From Thermotoga sp. Ku-13t (GTDB taxonomy: Bacteria > Thermotogota > Thermotogae > Thermotogales > DSM-5069), in contig NZ_LNFY01000009.1 of assembly GCF_011057685.1 (NCBI RefSeq), forward strand, positions 243,810 through 307,809: a stretch of 64,000 bases of DNA, read 5' to 3'. Shown here piece after piece: positions 52,554-63,715 of the stretch. The notes beneath the pieces are model-generated. The model was not told the DNA's origin and made no database searches. It was given only the letters and a program-made list of their open reading frames with translations. Made by a program: the position numbers and the translations under genes. Position 1 is the stretch's first letter. The number at the start of each line of letters is the position of its first letter.

Positions 52554-53068
52554 ACGTACCGAACGTCGTCACACTCTCGAGGCTCGTACTGACTGTACCC
52601 GTTTTTCTTGCGATCCAGGCGGGTGCATGGAAGCTGGCGTTGTTGTTCTTCGCACTGGGTGCCCTGACTGATTATCTCGACGGATTGCTTGCGAGGAAGT
52701 TGAGCCAGGTGACCAACCTCGGCAAGGTGATCGATCAGATCGTGGACAAGGTTTTCGTCAATTCCACGCTGATAGCATTGATACCCTTCGTTCCTGCCTG
52801 GCTGGTGGCGTTCATCGTGGCGAGGGACACGCTCGTGAGTGCGGTCAGAATCCTGGCGGCCGGTAAAGGAACGATCGTTCAGGCAAACGTGTACGGGAAA
52901 GTGAAAACCGTTGTTCAGATGGCACTCATAGTCGCGGTTCTTCTGTTCAGAAGCCTTGCTGTTTCTGCGATCGTGGTGGAAGCGATCCTGATCTATCTGT
53001 GTGCGTTCTTCACGATGTTATCGGCCATCGTTTATCTTTACCAGAACAGGAAAATGCTGGGGGGATGA
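52550..53068 (+). CDS. pgsA: CDP-diacylglycerol-glycerol-3-phosphate 3-phosphatidyltransferase
   Basis: 172 residues. Integral membrane enzyme making phosphatidylglycerol phosphate. The CDP-alcohol transferase signature D-x2-D-G-x2-A-R-x8-G-x3-D-x3-D is complete in ALTDYLDGLLARKLSQ and TNLGKVIDQIVDK (about 42-70). Starts MNVPNVVTLSRLVLTVPVFL as usual. Overlaps rimO by 4 bases (ATGA). Confidence 0.94.
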   Translation: MNVPNVVTLSRLVLTVPVFLAIQAGAWKLALLFFALGALTDYLDGLLARKLSQVTNLGKVIDQIVDKVFVNSTLIALIPFVPAWLVAFIVARDTLVSAVRILAAGKGTIVQANVYGKVKTVVQMALIVAVLLFRSLAVSAIVVEAILIYLCAFFTMLSAIVYLYQNRKMLGG

Positions 53069-53071
53069 AAC

Positions 53072-53635
53072 GTGCGAACATTCATCGCGATCGATGTGAA
53101 CGACGCTGTGAGGGATGTGTCTCAACAGGTCATCGAGAAGCTCATGAGGAGAGGATTCAAAGCAAGCTGGGTCAGCAGGGAGAACGTCCATCTGACTCTG
53201 TTCTTCCTCGGGGAAGTGGATCCGAAGAGGATCGATCAGGTCGCTGAACACATCTCCCACAGAATTCGAGGTTTTCCTTCTTTTTCTTTCGTTGTCGAGA
53301 AGGTTGGATACTTCGCTCGGAACAATCAGCCCAGGGTGATCTGGCTCGGTGTGAGGGCGAATCAGTTTTTGTACAAACTCTACGAGGAAACGAAGGCTGA
53401 ACTCGTAAAGCACAACTTCAGTTTTGAGGAGAAGTTCTCACCCCACATAACCATCGGCAGAGTAAAGGATTTTCCACCGGCCTGGCAGCCGCTCGTGGAG
53501 GACATAACCTACGATCCGATAGTCGTCGCTGTGGATCGGATCGTTGTGTACTCATCGACGTTGACACCCTCAGGCTCGATCTACCGAAAGGTTTACGAAT
53601 GCCTTTTCGAAGGAGGTCTGATCAAACATGGCTGA
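53072..53635 (+). CDS. thpR: RNA 2',3'-cyclic phosphodiesterase (2H family, 2'-5' RNA ligase-like)
   Basis: 187 residues, GTG start. Two H-x-T-x motifs define the active site: HLTL (H40) and HITI (H125), with RTFIAIDVN at the start. It hydrolyses 2',3'-cyclic phosphates on RNA ends. It precedes recA and overlaps it by 8 bases, a recurring context in bacteria (cinA/thpR/recA-type clusters). Confidence 0.92.
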   Translation: MRTFIAIDVNDAVRDVSQQVIEKLMRRGFKASWVSRENVHLTLFFLGEVDPKRIDQVAEHISHRIRGFPSFSFVVEKVGYFARNNQPRVIWLGVRANQFLYKLYEETKAELVKHNFSFEEKFSPHITIGRVKDFPPAWQPLVEDITYDPIVVAVDRIVVYSSTLTPSGSIYRKVYECLFEGGLIKHG

Positions 53636-54671
53636 GAAGGAACAGAAAGAAAAGTTCGAAGTTCTTGAGAAGGCTATCAAGAAAATCGAAAGCAACTACG
53701 GCAAAGGTTCGATCATGATACTGGGAGAAGAGGCCCAGGTTGCTCCTGTGGAGGTCATATCGACTGGCTCACTCGCGCTGGACATAGCTACCGGTGTGGG
53801 AGGCTATCCTAGAGGAAGAATCATAGAGATCTTCGGACCGGAAGCCAGTGGTAAGACCACTCTCGCGCTTCACGCCATAGCCGAGGCACAGAAAGCCGGA
53901 GGCGTCGCCGCGATAGTAGACGCAGAACACGCTCTCGATCCGCTCTACGCCAAAGCGCTCGGGGTGGACCTGAAACGCCTGCTCATCTCCCAGCCGGATT
54001 ACGGTGAACAGGCTCTCGAGATCGTCGACGAACTTGTGAGAAGCAACGCGGTCGATTTGATCGTCGTCGACTCTGTGGCGGCTCTGGTTCCTCGCTCCGA
54101 AATCGAAGGCAGCATGGGTGATATGCAGGTTGGTCTCCAGGCACGTTTGATGTCTCAGGCTTTGAGGAAAATCGCTGGCAGCGTGAGCAAGTCCAAGGCT
54201 GTTGTGATCTTCACAAACCAGATAAGGATGAGGATCGGGGTGATGTTCGCCAACCCCGAAACCACTACAGGAGGTCTCGCGCTGAAATTCTACGCGACCA
54301 TGAGGATCGAAGTCAGAAAGACTGACACGATCAAGGACGCGACGGAATCGATCGGTATCACAGTTACGGCGAAGGTGGTCAAGAACAAGGTGGCCCCACC
54401 TTTCAAAAAGGCCGATCTGGACATCATATTCGGCAAAGGGATCGTAAGGGAGAACGAGCTGTTCAATTTGGGTGTGTCCGAGGAAATCATACAAAAGAAA
54501 GGAAGCTGGTTCTTTTACGTCGCGGATGATGGGAAAGAGTACACACTCGGACAGGGCAAGAACAACGTTGTGCTTTTCCTCGCGCAGAATACGAACATCG
54601 CCATGGAAATAGAGAGGAAGATAAGGCAGAAGTACAATTTGCCGATGGGTGAAAGAAATGCAGCTGGATGA
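53628..54671 (+). CDS. recA: Recombinase RecA
   Basis: 347 residues. Strand-exchange ATPase. Walker [20 protein letters not shown] near residue 66, [19 protein letters not shown], Walker [21 protein letters not shown] near 143 and loop regions including [20 protein letters not shown] and [20 protein letters not shown]. No SOS (LexA) box is seen upstream; the gene sits inside the long operon. Confidence 0.99.
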   Translation: MAEKEQKEKFEVLEKAIKKIESNYGKGSIMILGEEAQVAPVEVISTGSLALDIATGVGGYPRGRIIEIFGPEASGKTTLALHAIAEAQKAGGVAAIVDAEHALDPLYAKALGVDLKRLLISQPDYGEQALEIVDELVRSNAVDLIVVDSVAALVPRSEIEGSMGDMQVGLQARLMSQALRKIAGSVSKSKAVVIFTNQIRMRIGVMFANPETTTGGLALKFYATMRIEVRKTDTIKDATESIGITVTAKVVKNKVAPPFKKADLDIIFGKGIVRENELFNLGVSEEIIQKKGSWFFYVADDGKEYTLGQGKNNVVLFLAQNTNIAMEIERKIRQKYNLPMGERNAAG

Positions 54672-55092
54672 TGCGTTGAAATATGCGAAAAGGTTGCTGA
54701 AGTTCAGAGTGCGATCCCGGGCTGAGATCAGAAACAGGCTTGCGATGAAGGGCTTCGACCCAGAGACGATCGAAGCCGTGATAGATCGTCTCGAAAAATC
54801 GGGTTTTCTCGACGATGAGAAGTTCGCTTATCTCTACGCCAGCGATATGCTGGTTGTTCATGGTTATGGACCTGTCAGGATAAAGATGAAGTTAAAACAG
54901 CTCAAAGTCGATGATGAAATCATCGATAGGGCGCTGGAAAGGGTCATGCAGGAAACAGATGTAAGGCAAGTGATGAAGAAACTTCTGGAAAGCCGGAAAC
55001 TCTCCGATCATGAAGCGAGAGAATTTCTCTTTCGCCGGGGTTTCACAACGAAAGAAATAGATTTGCTCGAAGAAGGAGGTGTTGAGACATGA
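54658..55092 (+). CDS. recX: Regulatory protein RecX
   Basis: 144 residues from the ATG at 54658; a GTG three codons earlier is possible. Three-helix repeats: [40 protein letters not shown]-like (about 40-58) and [20 protein letters not shown]. RecX modulates RecA filaments. Overlaps recA by 14 bases and rny by 4. Confidence 0.93.
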   Translation: MQLDDALKYAKRLLKFRVRSRAEIRNRLAMKGFDPETIEAVIDRLEKSGFLDDEKFAYLYASDMLVVHGYGPVRIKMKLKQLKVDDEIIDRALERVMQETDVRQVMKKLLESRKLSDHEAREFLFRRGFTTKEIDLLEEGGVET

Positions 55093-56618
55093 CGCTGGTT
55101 GTCGCTCTGATCTGTGCGCTTGCAGGTCTGTTCTTCGGATATTTGATAGCGAAATCGAACATAGAAAAAGCCTACAGGCGTGCGCAGAAGGATGCCGAGA
55201 GCATCATCAAGAAAGCGGAACAGGAGATAGCTGAGATGAAGAGAAAGGCGATAGTCGAGGCGAGGGAAGAGGCGCACAGACTGAAAGAAGAGATTGAATC
55301 AGACCTGCGGAGAAAGGAACAGGAAATAAGAGCGATAGAAGAAAGACTTTTGAAAAGGGAAGAAATGCTTTCTCGAAGGGAGGAAGCCGTTGAGAAGAAG
55401 GAAGCGTCCCTGGAGTCTTTGAGAGTACAGCTTGAAGCGGCGAAAAAGAAAATTGAGCAGAGGGAGAAGGAACTCGACGAGAAGTTCACACAACTGGCCG
55501 GCATGACCGTGGAAGATGCGCGGAAGATCGTGCTCGAAGAGGCTCGAAACAGATACGAACACGATCTCGCGCTCATGTTCAAGCAGGTCAAAGAGCGATA
55601 CGAAGAGGAAGCCGAAAGGGAGGCGAAGAGGATAATCGTAACCGCTGTGCAGCGTTACGCGCCCGAGTACATAGGTGAGATAACGGTTTCCACCGTCAGC
55701 CTTCCGAACGACGAGATGAAGGGAAGGATCATAGGCCGAGAGGGGAGAAACATCAGAGCTTTTGAAAAGATCACGGGTGTTGATCTGGTGATCGATGATA
55801 CTCCCGAAGTCGTCGTACTTTCAAGTTTCAATCCCATCAGAAGAGAGATCGCACGCATCACGCTCGAAAAACTCGTCGCCGACGGAAGGATACATCCTGC
55901 GAGGATCGAAGAAATGTACGAGAAGGCCAAACAGGAAGTGGAAAAAGCGATCAGAGAAGCCGGCCAGGAAGCCGCTTTGAAGGTTGGTGTGACCGGGATA
56001 CATCCAGAGCTCATCAAGCTCCTGGGTAAACTCAAATACAGAACCAGCTACGGTCAGAACGTGCTTGCGCACTCCGTAGAAGTTGCCCAGCTCGCAGCGC
56101 TCATGGCCGAAGAGCTTGGACTCGATCCAGAGAAAGCCAAACGTGGAGGTTTGCTGCACGACATAGGCAAAGCGCTCGATCACGAAGTTGAAGGTTCGCA
56201 CACTGAGATAGGTGCCGAAATAGTGAAACGCTATGGTGAACCTGAATACGTTGTGAACGCGATCATGAGTCATCACGGAGAAGTTGAACCTTCCTGTCCC
56301 GAGTCGGTCTTAGTGGCTGCAGCGGATGCACTTTCGGCAGCGAGACCAGGCGCCAGACGTGAGGACCTTGAAAACTACATCAGACGCCTGGTGAAGATGG
56401 AAAAGATCGCGATGAGCTTCAAGAACGTTGAGAAAGCTTACGCGATACAGGCAGGTAGGGAAGTGAGAGTCATCGTCGAGCCCGACAAAGTGGACGATGC
56501 CGAGGCTGAAAAGATGGCCTACGAAATTGCGAAGAGGATAGAAGAAGAGGTGGAATATCCAGGAGTCCTCAAGGTGGTCGTCATAAGGGAGAAAAGGTCC
56601 GTGGCCTACGCGAAATGA
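55089..56618 (+). CDS. rny: Ribonuclease Y
   Basis: 509 residues. Endoribonuclease starting mRNA decay, membrane-tethered by the N-terminal helix ([19 protein letters not shown]). A long coiled coil (about 20-190), KH domain with [20 protein letters not shown] near 212, and an HD domain with [39 protein letters not shown] and [11 protein letters not shown]. Last gene of the uvrB run; a terminator follows the stop codon at once. Confidence 0.97.
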   Translation: MTLVVALICALAGLFFGYLIAKSNIEKAYRRAQKDAESIIKKAEQEIAEMKRKAIVEAREEAHRLKEEIESDLRRKEQEIRAIEERLLKREEMLSRREEAVEKKEASLESLRVQLEAAKKKIEQREKELDEKFTQLAGMTVEDARKIVLEEARNRYEHDLALMFKQVKERYEEEAEREAKRIIVTAVQRYAPEYIGEITVSTVSLPNDEMKGRIIGREGRNIRAFEKITGVDLVIDDTPEVVVLSSFNPIRREIARITLEKLVADGRIHPARIEEMYEKAKQEVEKAIREAGQEAALKVGVTGIHPELIKLLGKLKYRTSYGQNVLAHSVEVAQLAALMAEELGLDPEKAKRGGLLHDIGKALDHEVEGSHTEIGAEIVKRYGEPEYVVNAIMSHHGEVEPSCPESVLVAAADALSAARPGARREDLENYIRRLVKMEKIAMSFKNVEKAYAIQAGREVRVIVEPDKVDDAEAEKMAYEIAKRIEEEVEYPGVLKVVVIREKRSVAYAK

Positions 56619-56642
56619 GGGGACGTTCGTCCCCTCTTTTTT
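56617..56642 (+). terminator. Intrinsic terminator after rny
   Basis: GAGGGGAC (56617-56624), GTTC loop, GTCCCCTC (56629-56636), then TTTTTT. The stem begins at the last bases of the rny stop codon. It closes the uvrB-rny operon 17 bases before the next gene. Confidence 0.9.
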
Positions 56643-56658
56643 CAATAGGGGTGGTGCT

Positions 56659-57249
56659 GTGTATTTTGAAAAAGAAAAGTCCAAGCATCGGCTCTTGCTC
56701 AGAAGACCCGCTCTGCTACTGATAGACTTTCAGAACTATTTTTGCCGGAAGGACGGAAAAGCCTACCTCGCTGGTGTTGAAAGAATGCTTCCGGTCGCGC
56801 AAAGGTTGTTGAAAATCTTTGTAAATAAAGAACTACCCGTGGTCGTGACGATCCACAGAAGAAACAGCCGGTCCATGATGAGATGGTGGAACAACTCTAT
56901 TGAAGATGATCAAGCAGAGCCGTGTTTAGATTGTACGGGTGCTATCCTCCTTTACAAGGACTCTTACGATGCGTTCTACATGACGAATCTGGAAGAGATA
57001 CTCAGAGAGAAGAAAGTGGAACAGATAGTTTTGGGAGGAGTCATGACACATCTGTGTGTTGAAACAACAGCGAGGAGTGCTTTCGTCAGAGGATTCGATG
57101 TGGTTGTCGTTGAAGACGTATGCTGGGACAAGGAAGATTGGTACCACTTTGCCTCTTTGAAAAATCTGGCACACGGTTTTGCTGTTATCACGAATTCGGA
57201 TGAATTGATATGCGCGTTGGAGTCGTTGGAGCCGGTCCGGCAGGTGTAA
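56659..57249 (+). CDS. Isochorismatase-like cysteine hydrolase
   Basis: 196 residues, GTG start. The catalytic triad of the family is in place: D23 in LLLIDFQNYF, K100 in LLYKDSYDAFYMTNLEEIL and C133 in VLGGVMTHLCVETTARSAF (with the usual cis-peptide VMTH). Such enzymes hydrolyse nicotinamide, ureidoacrylate, isochorismate or similar substrates; the residues seen do not decide. It overlaps the next gene by 40 bases, and the three genes to 58954 form one unit. Confidence 0.85.
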   Translation: MYFEKEKSKHRLLLRRPALLLIDFQNYFCRKDGKAYLAGVERMLPVAQRLLKIFVNKELPVVVTIHRRNSRSMMRWWNNSIEDDQAEPCLDCTGAILLYKDSYDAFYMTNLEEILREKKVEQIVLGGVMTHLCVETTARSAFVRGFDVVVVEDVCWDKEDWYHFASLKNLAHGFAVITNSDELICALESLEPVRQV

Positions 57250-58010
57250 CGGCAGCGGTATTTCTGAGTAGATACGGTGTCGAAGTGACAATCTTCGAGA
57301 AAGAAGAAGTGGGAGGACTCATAGTGAACGCGTGGCGGATCGAGAATCTGCCCGTGTTTTCGCCGTGCAGTGGAGAAGACCTCGCGAAGGTGCTGAAAGA
57401 AAGGCTTGAAGAAAGCAGATCCAAGTTGATCTGCGAGGAGGTACTGAGCATACAGGGAAGGTCCGTAAAAACTGTTTCAGCCACCTACGACTTCGATAGC
57501 GTGATCATTGCAACGGGAACGAAACCTAAGAGGATTGAAGAGTTCGAGGTGAATCAAAACGTTGTCTACGAATTCAAAAGGTTGCCGCGCAGGATCAAAT
57601 CGCTTGCCATTTACGGAGCAGGGGATGTCGCCTTCGATGGAGCTTTGAAAGCGAAACACACAGGTGTCAGTGAGGTTCACATCTTCAGCAGATCCGATCG
57701 AATAAAGGCAGTACCAAGGTTGGTCCGGCTGGCATCTCATCTGGGTGTTCGTTATCATCGGGCCGAACCGATACAGGCCGTTGAAGACCTTGGGGGAAGG
57801 GTGAGATTGTTCACGAAGGCTGGAAGTTACGATTTTGATGCCCTGCTCATCTGTATAGGAAGGGTTCCAAACGTTCCTGCCATTGTGAAACCCTCGCGGG
57901 AAGTCCACGTGGTGGGTGATGCAAGTGGAAGCTTCAGGCAGCTTGCGATCGCCATGGGACAGGCGGTTGATGCCTGTATGAAGATCCTTCAAGGAGGGTG
58001 GTGCTCTTGA
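57210..58010 (+). CDS. Thioredoxin-reductase-like FAD/NAD(P)-binding oxidoreductase
   Basis: 266 residues, shorter than TrxR (~310). FAD motif VGVVGAGPAGVTAAVFL (residues 3-19), FEKEEVGGLIVNAWRIENLP (about 30-49, as in TrxR), second dinucleotide site AIYGAGDVAFDGALKAK near 131 and terminal VHVVGDASGSFRQLAIAMGQ. No redox-active C-x2-C is present between the two nucleotide sites, so it is not a classical thioredoxin reductase; it may hand electrons to the neighbouring radical SAM enzyme or reduce a small substrate. Confidence 0.82.
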   Translation: MRVGVVGAGPAGVTAAVFLSRYGVEVTIFEKEEVGGLIVNAWRIENLPVFSPCSGEDLAKVLKERLEESRSKLICEEVLSIQGRSVKTVSATYDFDSVIIATGTKPKRIEEFEVNQNVVYEFKRLPRRIKSLAIYGAGDVAFDGALKAKHTGVSEVHIFSRSDRIKAVPRLVRLASHLGVRYHRAEPIQAVEDLGGRVRLFTKAGSYDFDALLICIGRVPNVPAIVKPSREVHVVGDASGSFRQLAIAMGQAVDACMKILQGGWCS

Positions 58011-58954
58011 GAGTGCTGGCCGAGTACGGTAGAGAAGACATCGCGATCGTTTATCTGGGCGAGACCTCGAAGGGAAGTTTCGTCGAGTTCGTCGAGGCGT
58101 TGCAACCACCGTTCCCCATCAGTGAAAAGTGGGTGTTGATCGTTTCCACATTGAAAGGTTGTCCTGTCAGGTGCAAGATGTGCGATGCGGGTGGATATTA
58201 CGAAGGAGTGCTGGACGAGGACGAAATCATGGAGCAGATACAATACATGGTCGAGCGGAGGTTTCCCGATGGGAAGGTCAGCAGCAAGAAGTTCAAAATA
58301 CAGTTTGCACGCGTCGGGGAACCTGCTCTCAACGAAAACGTGCTCACCGTTCTGGAGAAATTGAGTGACTATCGTAATTTGATACCGTGCATTTCAACAG
58401 TTGCTCCCGCTAGTTGTGAGAACTTTTTCGAACGTTTGCGGCTCATAAAAGATGAACACTACAGAGGACGTTTTCAATTGCAGTTCTCCGTGCATTCGAC
58501 AGACGAAGAGCAGCGAAACCAGCTCATGCCGGTCAGAAAGTGGTCACTGGAACAGATTGCCGAGTACGGTGAGAAGTTTGTGAAGGAGAACGATCGAAAG
58601 ATCACTTTGAACTTCGCCGTGTCGGAAGAGTCCATTCTGGACGCCGGAAAAATTCTGAAGATTTTCTCCAAGGAGAAGTTTCTTGTGAAGGTAACGCCTG
58701 TTAATCCAACGTACAGCGCTCAGCGAAGCGGATTGAAGTCCGATGTTGATGTGACCACCGGTATGCCCATCAAACATCGAAAATTCGTCGAAGAACTTAA
58801 AGACAACGGTTTTGAAGTGATTCTGAGCGTTGGACACCTCGAAGAAAACAAAATCGGTAGCAATTGCGGTATGTACATTCGAAGATACCTGTCGGAACGT
58901 CTCGAAAATCCCTGCGCGTACACCTACTTGAATGCGAAAGTACGGTCTTCTTAA
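58007..58954 (+). CDS. RlmN/Cfr-like radical SAM enzyme of unknown substrate
   Basis: 315 residues from TTG at 58007 (GGAGGG with 7-9 base spacing), overlapping the previous stop. Cluster motif LKGCPVRCKMCDAGG (C52, C56, C59). The order of RlmN motifs is retained: VGEPALNENVLTVLEKL, ISTVAPASCENFFERL, FSVHSTDEEQRNQLMPV, VTPVNPT and, near the end, IGSNCGMYIRR, where C287 aligns with the methyl-carrying cysteine of RlmN. The RlmN of this organism is at 32250, so this is a divergent paralogue. The N-terminal RNA-binding HhH domain of RlmN is absent. The substrate may be RNA or a small molecule. Confidence 0.78.
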   Translation: MRVLAEYGREDIAIVYLGETSKGSFVEFVEALQPPFPISEKWVLIVSTLKGCPVRCKMCDAGGYYEGVLDEDEIMEQIQYMVERRFPDGKVSSKKFKIQFARVGEPALNENVLTVLEKLSDYRNLIPCISTVAPASCENFFERLRLIKDEHYRGRFQLQFSVHSTDEEQRNQLMPVRKWSLEQIAEYGEKFVKENDRKITLNFAVSEESILDAGKILKIFSKEKFLVKVTPVNPTYSAQRSGLKSDVDVTTGMPIKHRKFVEELKDNGFEVILSVGHLEENKIGSNCGMYIRRYLSERLENPCAYTYLNAKVRSS

Positions 58955-59029
58955 GGTGCTGAGAGAAAAACTATCTCTGCCGAACGGTGAGGGGAGAGCA
59001 CCCCTCTATCAAAAAACACTGAACGCCGA

Positions 59030-59043
59030 CCTCATGCATGAGG
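59030..59043. repeat. 14-base perfect palindrome in the 58955-59174 gap
   Basis: CCTCATGCATGAGG in the 220-base gap between two convergent genes. The gap also holds GGTGCT...AGCACC complementarity (58954-59012) but no reading frame or U-run terminator. It could be a protein-binding site or part of an RNA; nothing else is recognised here. Confidence 0.4.
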
Positions 59044-59174
59044 CACTATCGTGTTCTGAAGACTGCAAATGGATCTTCGTGCAGTAGAGCACAGCATCAT
59101 GGACTCGTCGAGGAGCACGAAATGGGTTTGAAAGTGAAGCTGTGATCCGGCCCAACCTACGGGAACGGTCCGTA

Positions 59175-61678
<2,504 letters not shown>

Positions 61679-61701
61679 GGACTCATCTCCTTTTTTTATT
61701 T

Positions 61702-62430
61702 TCAGAGAAGTTGCATCAGCGCCTCAGCGAAAAAGCTGAGGTTCACATCGAATTTGGCGTTTGTGAGCTCGTCCAGCCCGGTCCTGCCCTTGTTGACGAT
61801 GATGAGCCCTGCACCGTGCTTCTTTGCGATGACAGGCAACTGTGCCGCAGGATACACTGATAGAGAACTCCCTATCACGATCATCAGATCACAGTGCTGT
61901 GCATAGCGTGTGGCTTCGTCCAGGGCATGTACGGGTAAGTTCTCGCCAAAGAAAACTATGTTCGGTCTGATCAATCCGTCACAAACACAACGTGGTAATG
62001 TATCGGACTCCAGGATCTGTTTCACCTGTTCAAGTGTGTAGGGTTTTCCACATTCCATGCAGTAATACTCGAAGATGCTTCCATGGAGCTCTATCACCTT
62101 TTTGTTGCCTGCCTTCTGGTGCAATCCATCTATGTTCTGTGTGATGACAGCTTCTATCAGATTTCTGCGCTCAAGCTCGGCCAGCAGAAGGTGCGCCCTG
62201 TTTGGCTGTGCTTCGCTCATGGGAAGGAGTGCTTCCTTCCAGAATCGGTAGAAACCCTCCGGATCGTTCAAGAAGTAATCGATATCGAAAACGTACTCAG
62301 GATATTTCGAGTACAACCCGCTTGGACTCCTGAAGTCGGGGATACCGCTGTCGGTACTCACGCCTGCTCCGGTGAGCACAACCACTCTACGAGAAGTTTT
62401 TATTTTTTCGACCAGTTCTCTCTCCGTCAC
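61702..62430 (-). CDS. cobB: Sir2-family NAD-dependent protein deacylase
   Basis: 242 residues. Removes acyl groups from lysines using NAD. VVLTGAGVSTDSGIPDFRSP near residue 17, catalytic histidine region VITQNIDGLHQKAGNKKVIE and LHGS near 113, and NIVFFGENLP and MIVIGSSLSVYPAAQLP. Zinc cysteines are in YYCMECG and PRCVCDG; the second pair is C-x-C rather than the usual C-x2-C. Resembles the T. maritima Sir2. Overlaps the upstream gene by 4 bases. Confidence 0.94.
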   Translation of the reverse strand: MTERELVEKIKTSRRVVVLTGAGVSTDSGIPDFRSPSGLYSKYPEYVFDIDYFLNDPEGFYRFWKEALLPMSEAQPNRAHLLLAELERRNLIEAVITQNIDGLHQKAGNKKVIELHGSIFEYYCMECGKPYTLEQVKQILESDTLPRCVCDGLIRPNIVFFGENLPVHALDEATRYAQHCDLMIVIGSSLSVYPAAQLPVIAKKHGAGLIIVNKGRTGLDELTNAKFDVNLSFFAEALMQLL

Positions 62431-63008
62431 GGCCCTTCACCTTTTCTGAACACGATTCGAGGGAAACTCATCGAACCGGTGGGTTTCCAGTAGATCTGGT
62501 TGTTCAGAACTTTCGTTGGTGTCGGTTCCACGGACAGCACGATCGCATCTTCTGGAAGAACCACGACGATCTCTGAATCAGCAACGGCGTTGATCGACAG
62601 TTCTTTTAAGCCGGTATCAATCACGTTGTTCTCAACGAGTGCCACGTTTGAAAGGGTCGCTTTTTCAACTACTTCGAGTATTCCGGATCGTTCAGTCACG
62701 GTTGATTCCATCGAGATGACTTCGATCTGCCTTCCAACCCTTTTGCTGACCTCGGCGAAGTATTGCTTGAACTGTTCGATTGAACCCTGCCTGTAATTCT
62801 GCAGGTACTGATTTTGTTTTGCCGAATCTTTAAAGAAAAGGCCGGCCGTAGTCGTAAAGGTAGCATTGCCGGCGTAATCGTACTCCATTCTGCTCCTGTA
62901 ATAGACGATCTCAAAGGCCGGCCGCTGCAGGAACACGCCGATCAGCTGCATAACCGTGAAAAACAGTATAAAACCGATCAAAAGGTAAAGCAAAGTTCGT
63001 TGATTCAA
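62427..63008 (-). CDS. Single-pass membrane protein of unknown family
   Basis: 193 residues from TTG at 63008, which has GGGAGG 8 bases upstream; the longer frame to 63080 reads antisense to nothing known and overlaps the 63040 gene. One membrane segment (about 7-27, LLYLLIGFILFFTVMQLIGV). The extracytoplasmic part has alternating strands (AFEIVYYRSRMEYDYAGNAT; VVVLPEDAIVLSVEPTPTKV). The function is not recognised; it may be Thermotogales-specific. Confidence 0.65.
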   Translation of the reverse strand: MNQRTLLYLLIGFILFFTVMQLIGVFLQRPAFEIVYYRSRMEYDYAGNATFTTTAGLFFKDSAKQNQYLQNYRQGSIEQFKQYFAEVSKRVGRQIEVISMESTVTERSGILEVVEKATLSNVALVENNVIDTGLKELSINAVADSEIVVVLPEDAIVLSVEPTPTKVLNNQIYWKPTGSMSFPRIVFRKGEGP

Positions 63009-63039
63009 TCGTTTGGCCTCCCAAGATATGTTAACACAA

Positions 63040-63414
63040 TCACTCCGCCTGCACGATGACCTTCGTGCCAGTCCTGACATTTTTCAGCAGATTCAAGCCT
63101 TCCTTGACTTTCCCGATGACGTTCACCGCACTCGCGGGCCTGATCTTGTCATCGCTTATTGGAGTCTTACCGAAGAAGATGCATATGGCCCTTCCCGGGA
63201 TCCAGAAAGCAACGTCGCCCTCTTCAACCACGTCTTTGCTGTTCTCCTCGATGGAGAGGCGTACGGGTGTTTCGAAGTATATCTCGTCACCCCAGCGATT
63301 CGCAACAGATTTGATCGGGAGTTCTTTTGTAATGGCCTCGATCGTCAGAGGCGCTTTCTTCTCATCGAGTTCGGCCACGCACTCGACCTGTCCGAAAATG
63401 AATCTCAGTTTCAT
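63040..63414 (-). CDS. Cyclophilin-like domain protein (TM1367 type)
   Basis: 124 residues. Matches the T. maritima TM1367 fold: VANRWGDEIYFETPVRLSIE near residue 37, VVEEGDVAFWIPGRAICIFF, FGKTPISDDKIRPASAVNVI and a closing NVRTGTKVIV. Related to cyclophilins but prolyl isomerase activity is not shown. It has its own promoter (63466-63438) and precedes the membrane-protein gene by about 30 bases. Confidence 0.9.
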   Translation of the reverse strand: MKLRFIFGQVECVAELDEKKAPLTIEAITKELPIKSVANRWGDEIYFETPVRLSIEENSKDVVEEGDVAFWIPGRAICIFFGKTPISDDKIRPASAVNVIGKVKEGLNLLKNVRTGTKVIVQAE

Positions 63415-63437
63415 AGCATCTCACCTCCCGTCCAAGA

Positions 63438-63466
63438 ATTTTAGAGCAAACATCTGGAAAGTTCAA
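63438..63466 (-). promoter_or_regulatory. Promoter of the TM1367-like gene
   Basis: On the minus strand TTGAAC (63466-63461), a 17-base spacer and TAAAAT (63443-63438), followed by CGGGAGGTGAG and the ATG at 63414. A good sigma-A-type match. The stretch 63467-63715 upstream has no gene that I can support. Confidence 0.8.
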
Positions 63467-63715
63467 CGGTTCTGCGGTTTGACCTCCACCCAATCCTTTG
63501 AAGAGGATGGGATCTTTCGCGCGGTGCGACCAGCTCAGCACCTTAACCGCACCGGTCTTGCCAGGACCTTTACTCTTATTCTTTTCGGACTCGGAGATAC
63601 CTTCCTCAAGATTTTTACCACGTGAATGGAGATAACCTTCCTCCACGATTCCATGAATGGTGTGCGCTTTCTGGCTTGCATTATGTAAAATGGTTTTAAG
63701 GAGGGAAACACTGGA

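Noticed and set aside
57210-58010. Thioredoxin reductase (trxB)
   Set aside because: No CxxC redox motif between the nucleotide sites, and the chain is ~45 residues short.
58955-59174. SRP RNA or another known RNA in this gap
   Set aside because: The GGTGCT...AGCACC pairing drew attention, but the conserved SRP tip sequence and other known RNA signatures are absent.
63362-63646. 94-codon minus-strand frame upstream of the TM1367-like gene
   Set aside because: It contains the promoter and ribosome binding site of that gene and overlaps its coding start in another frame.
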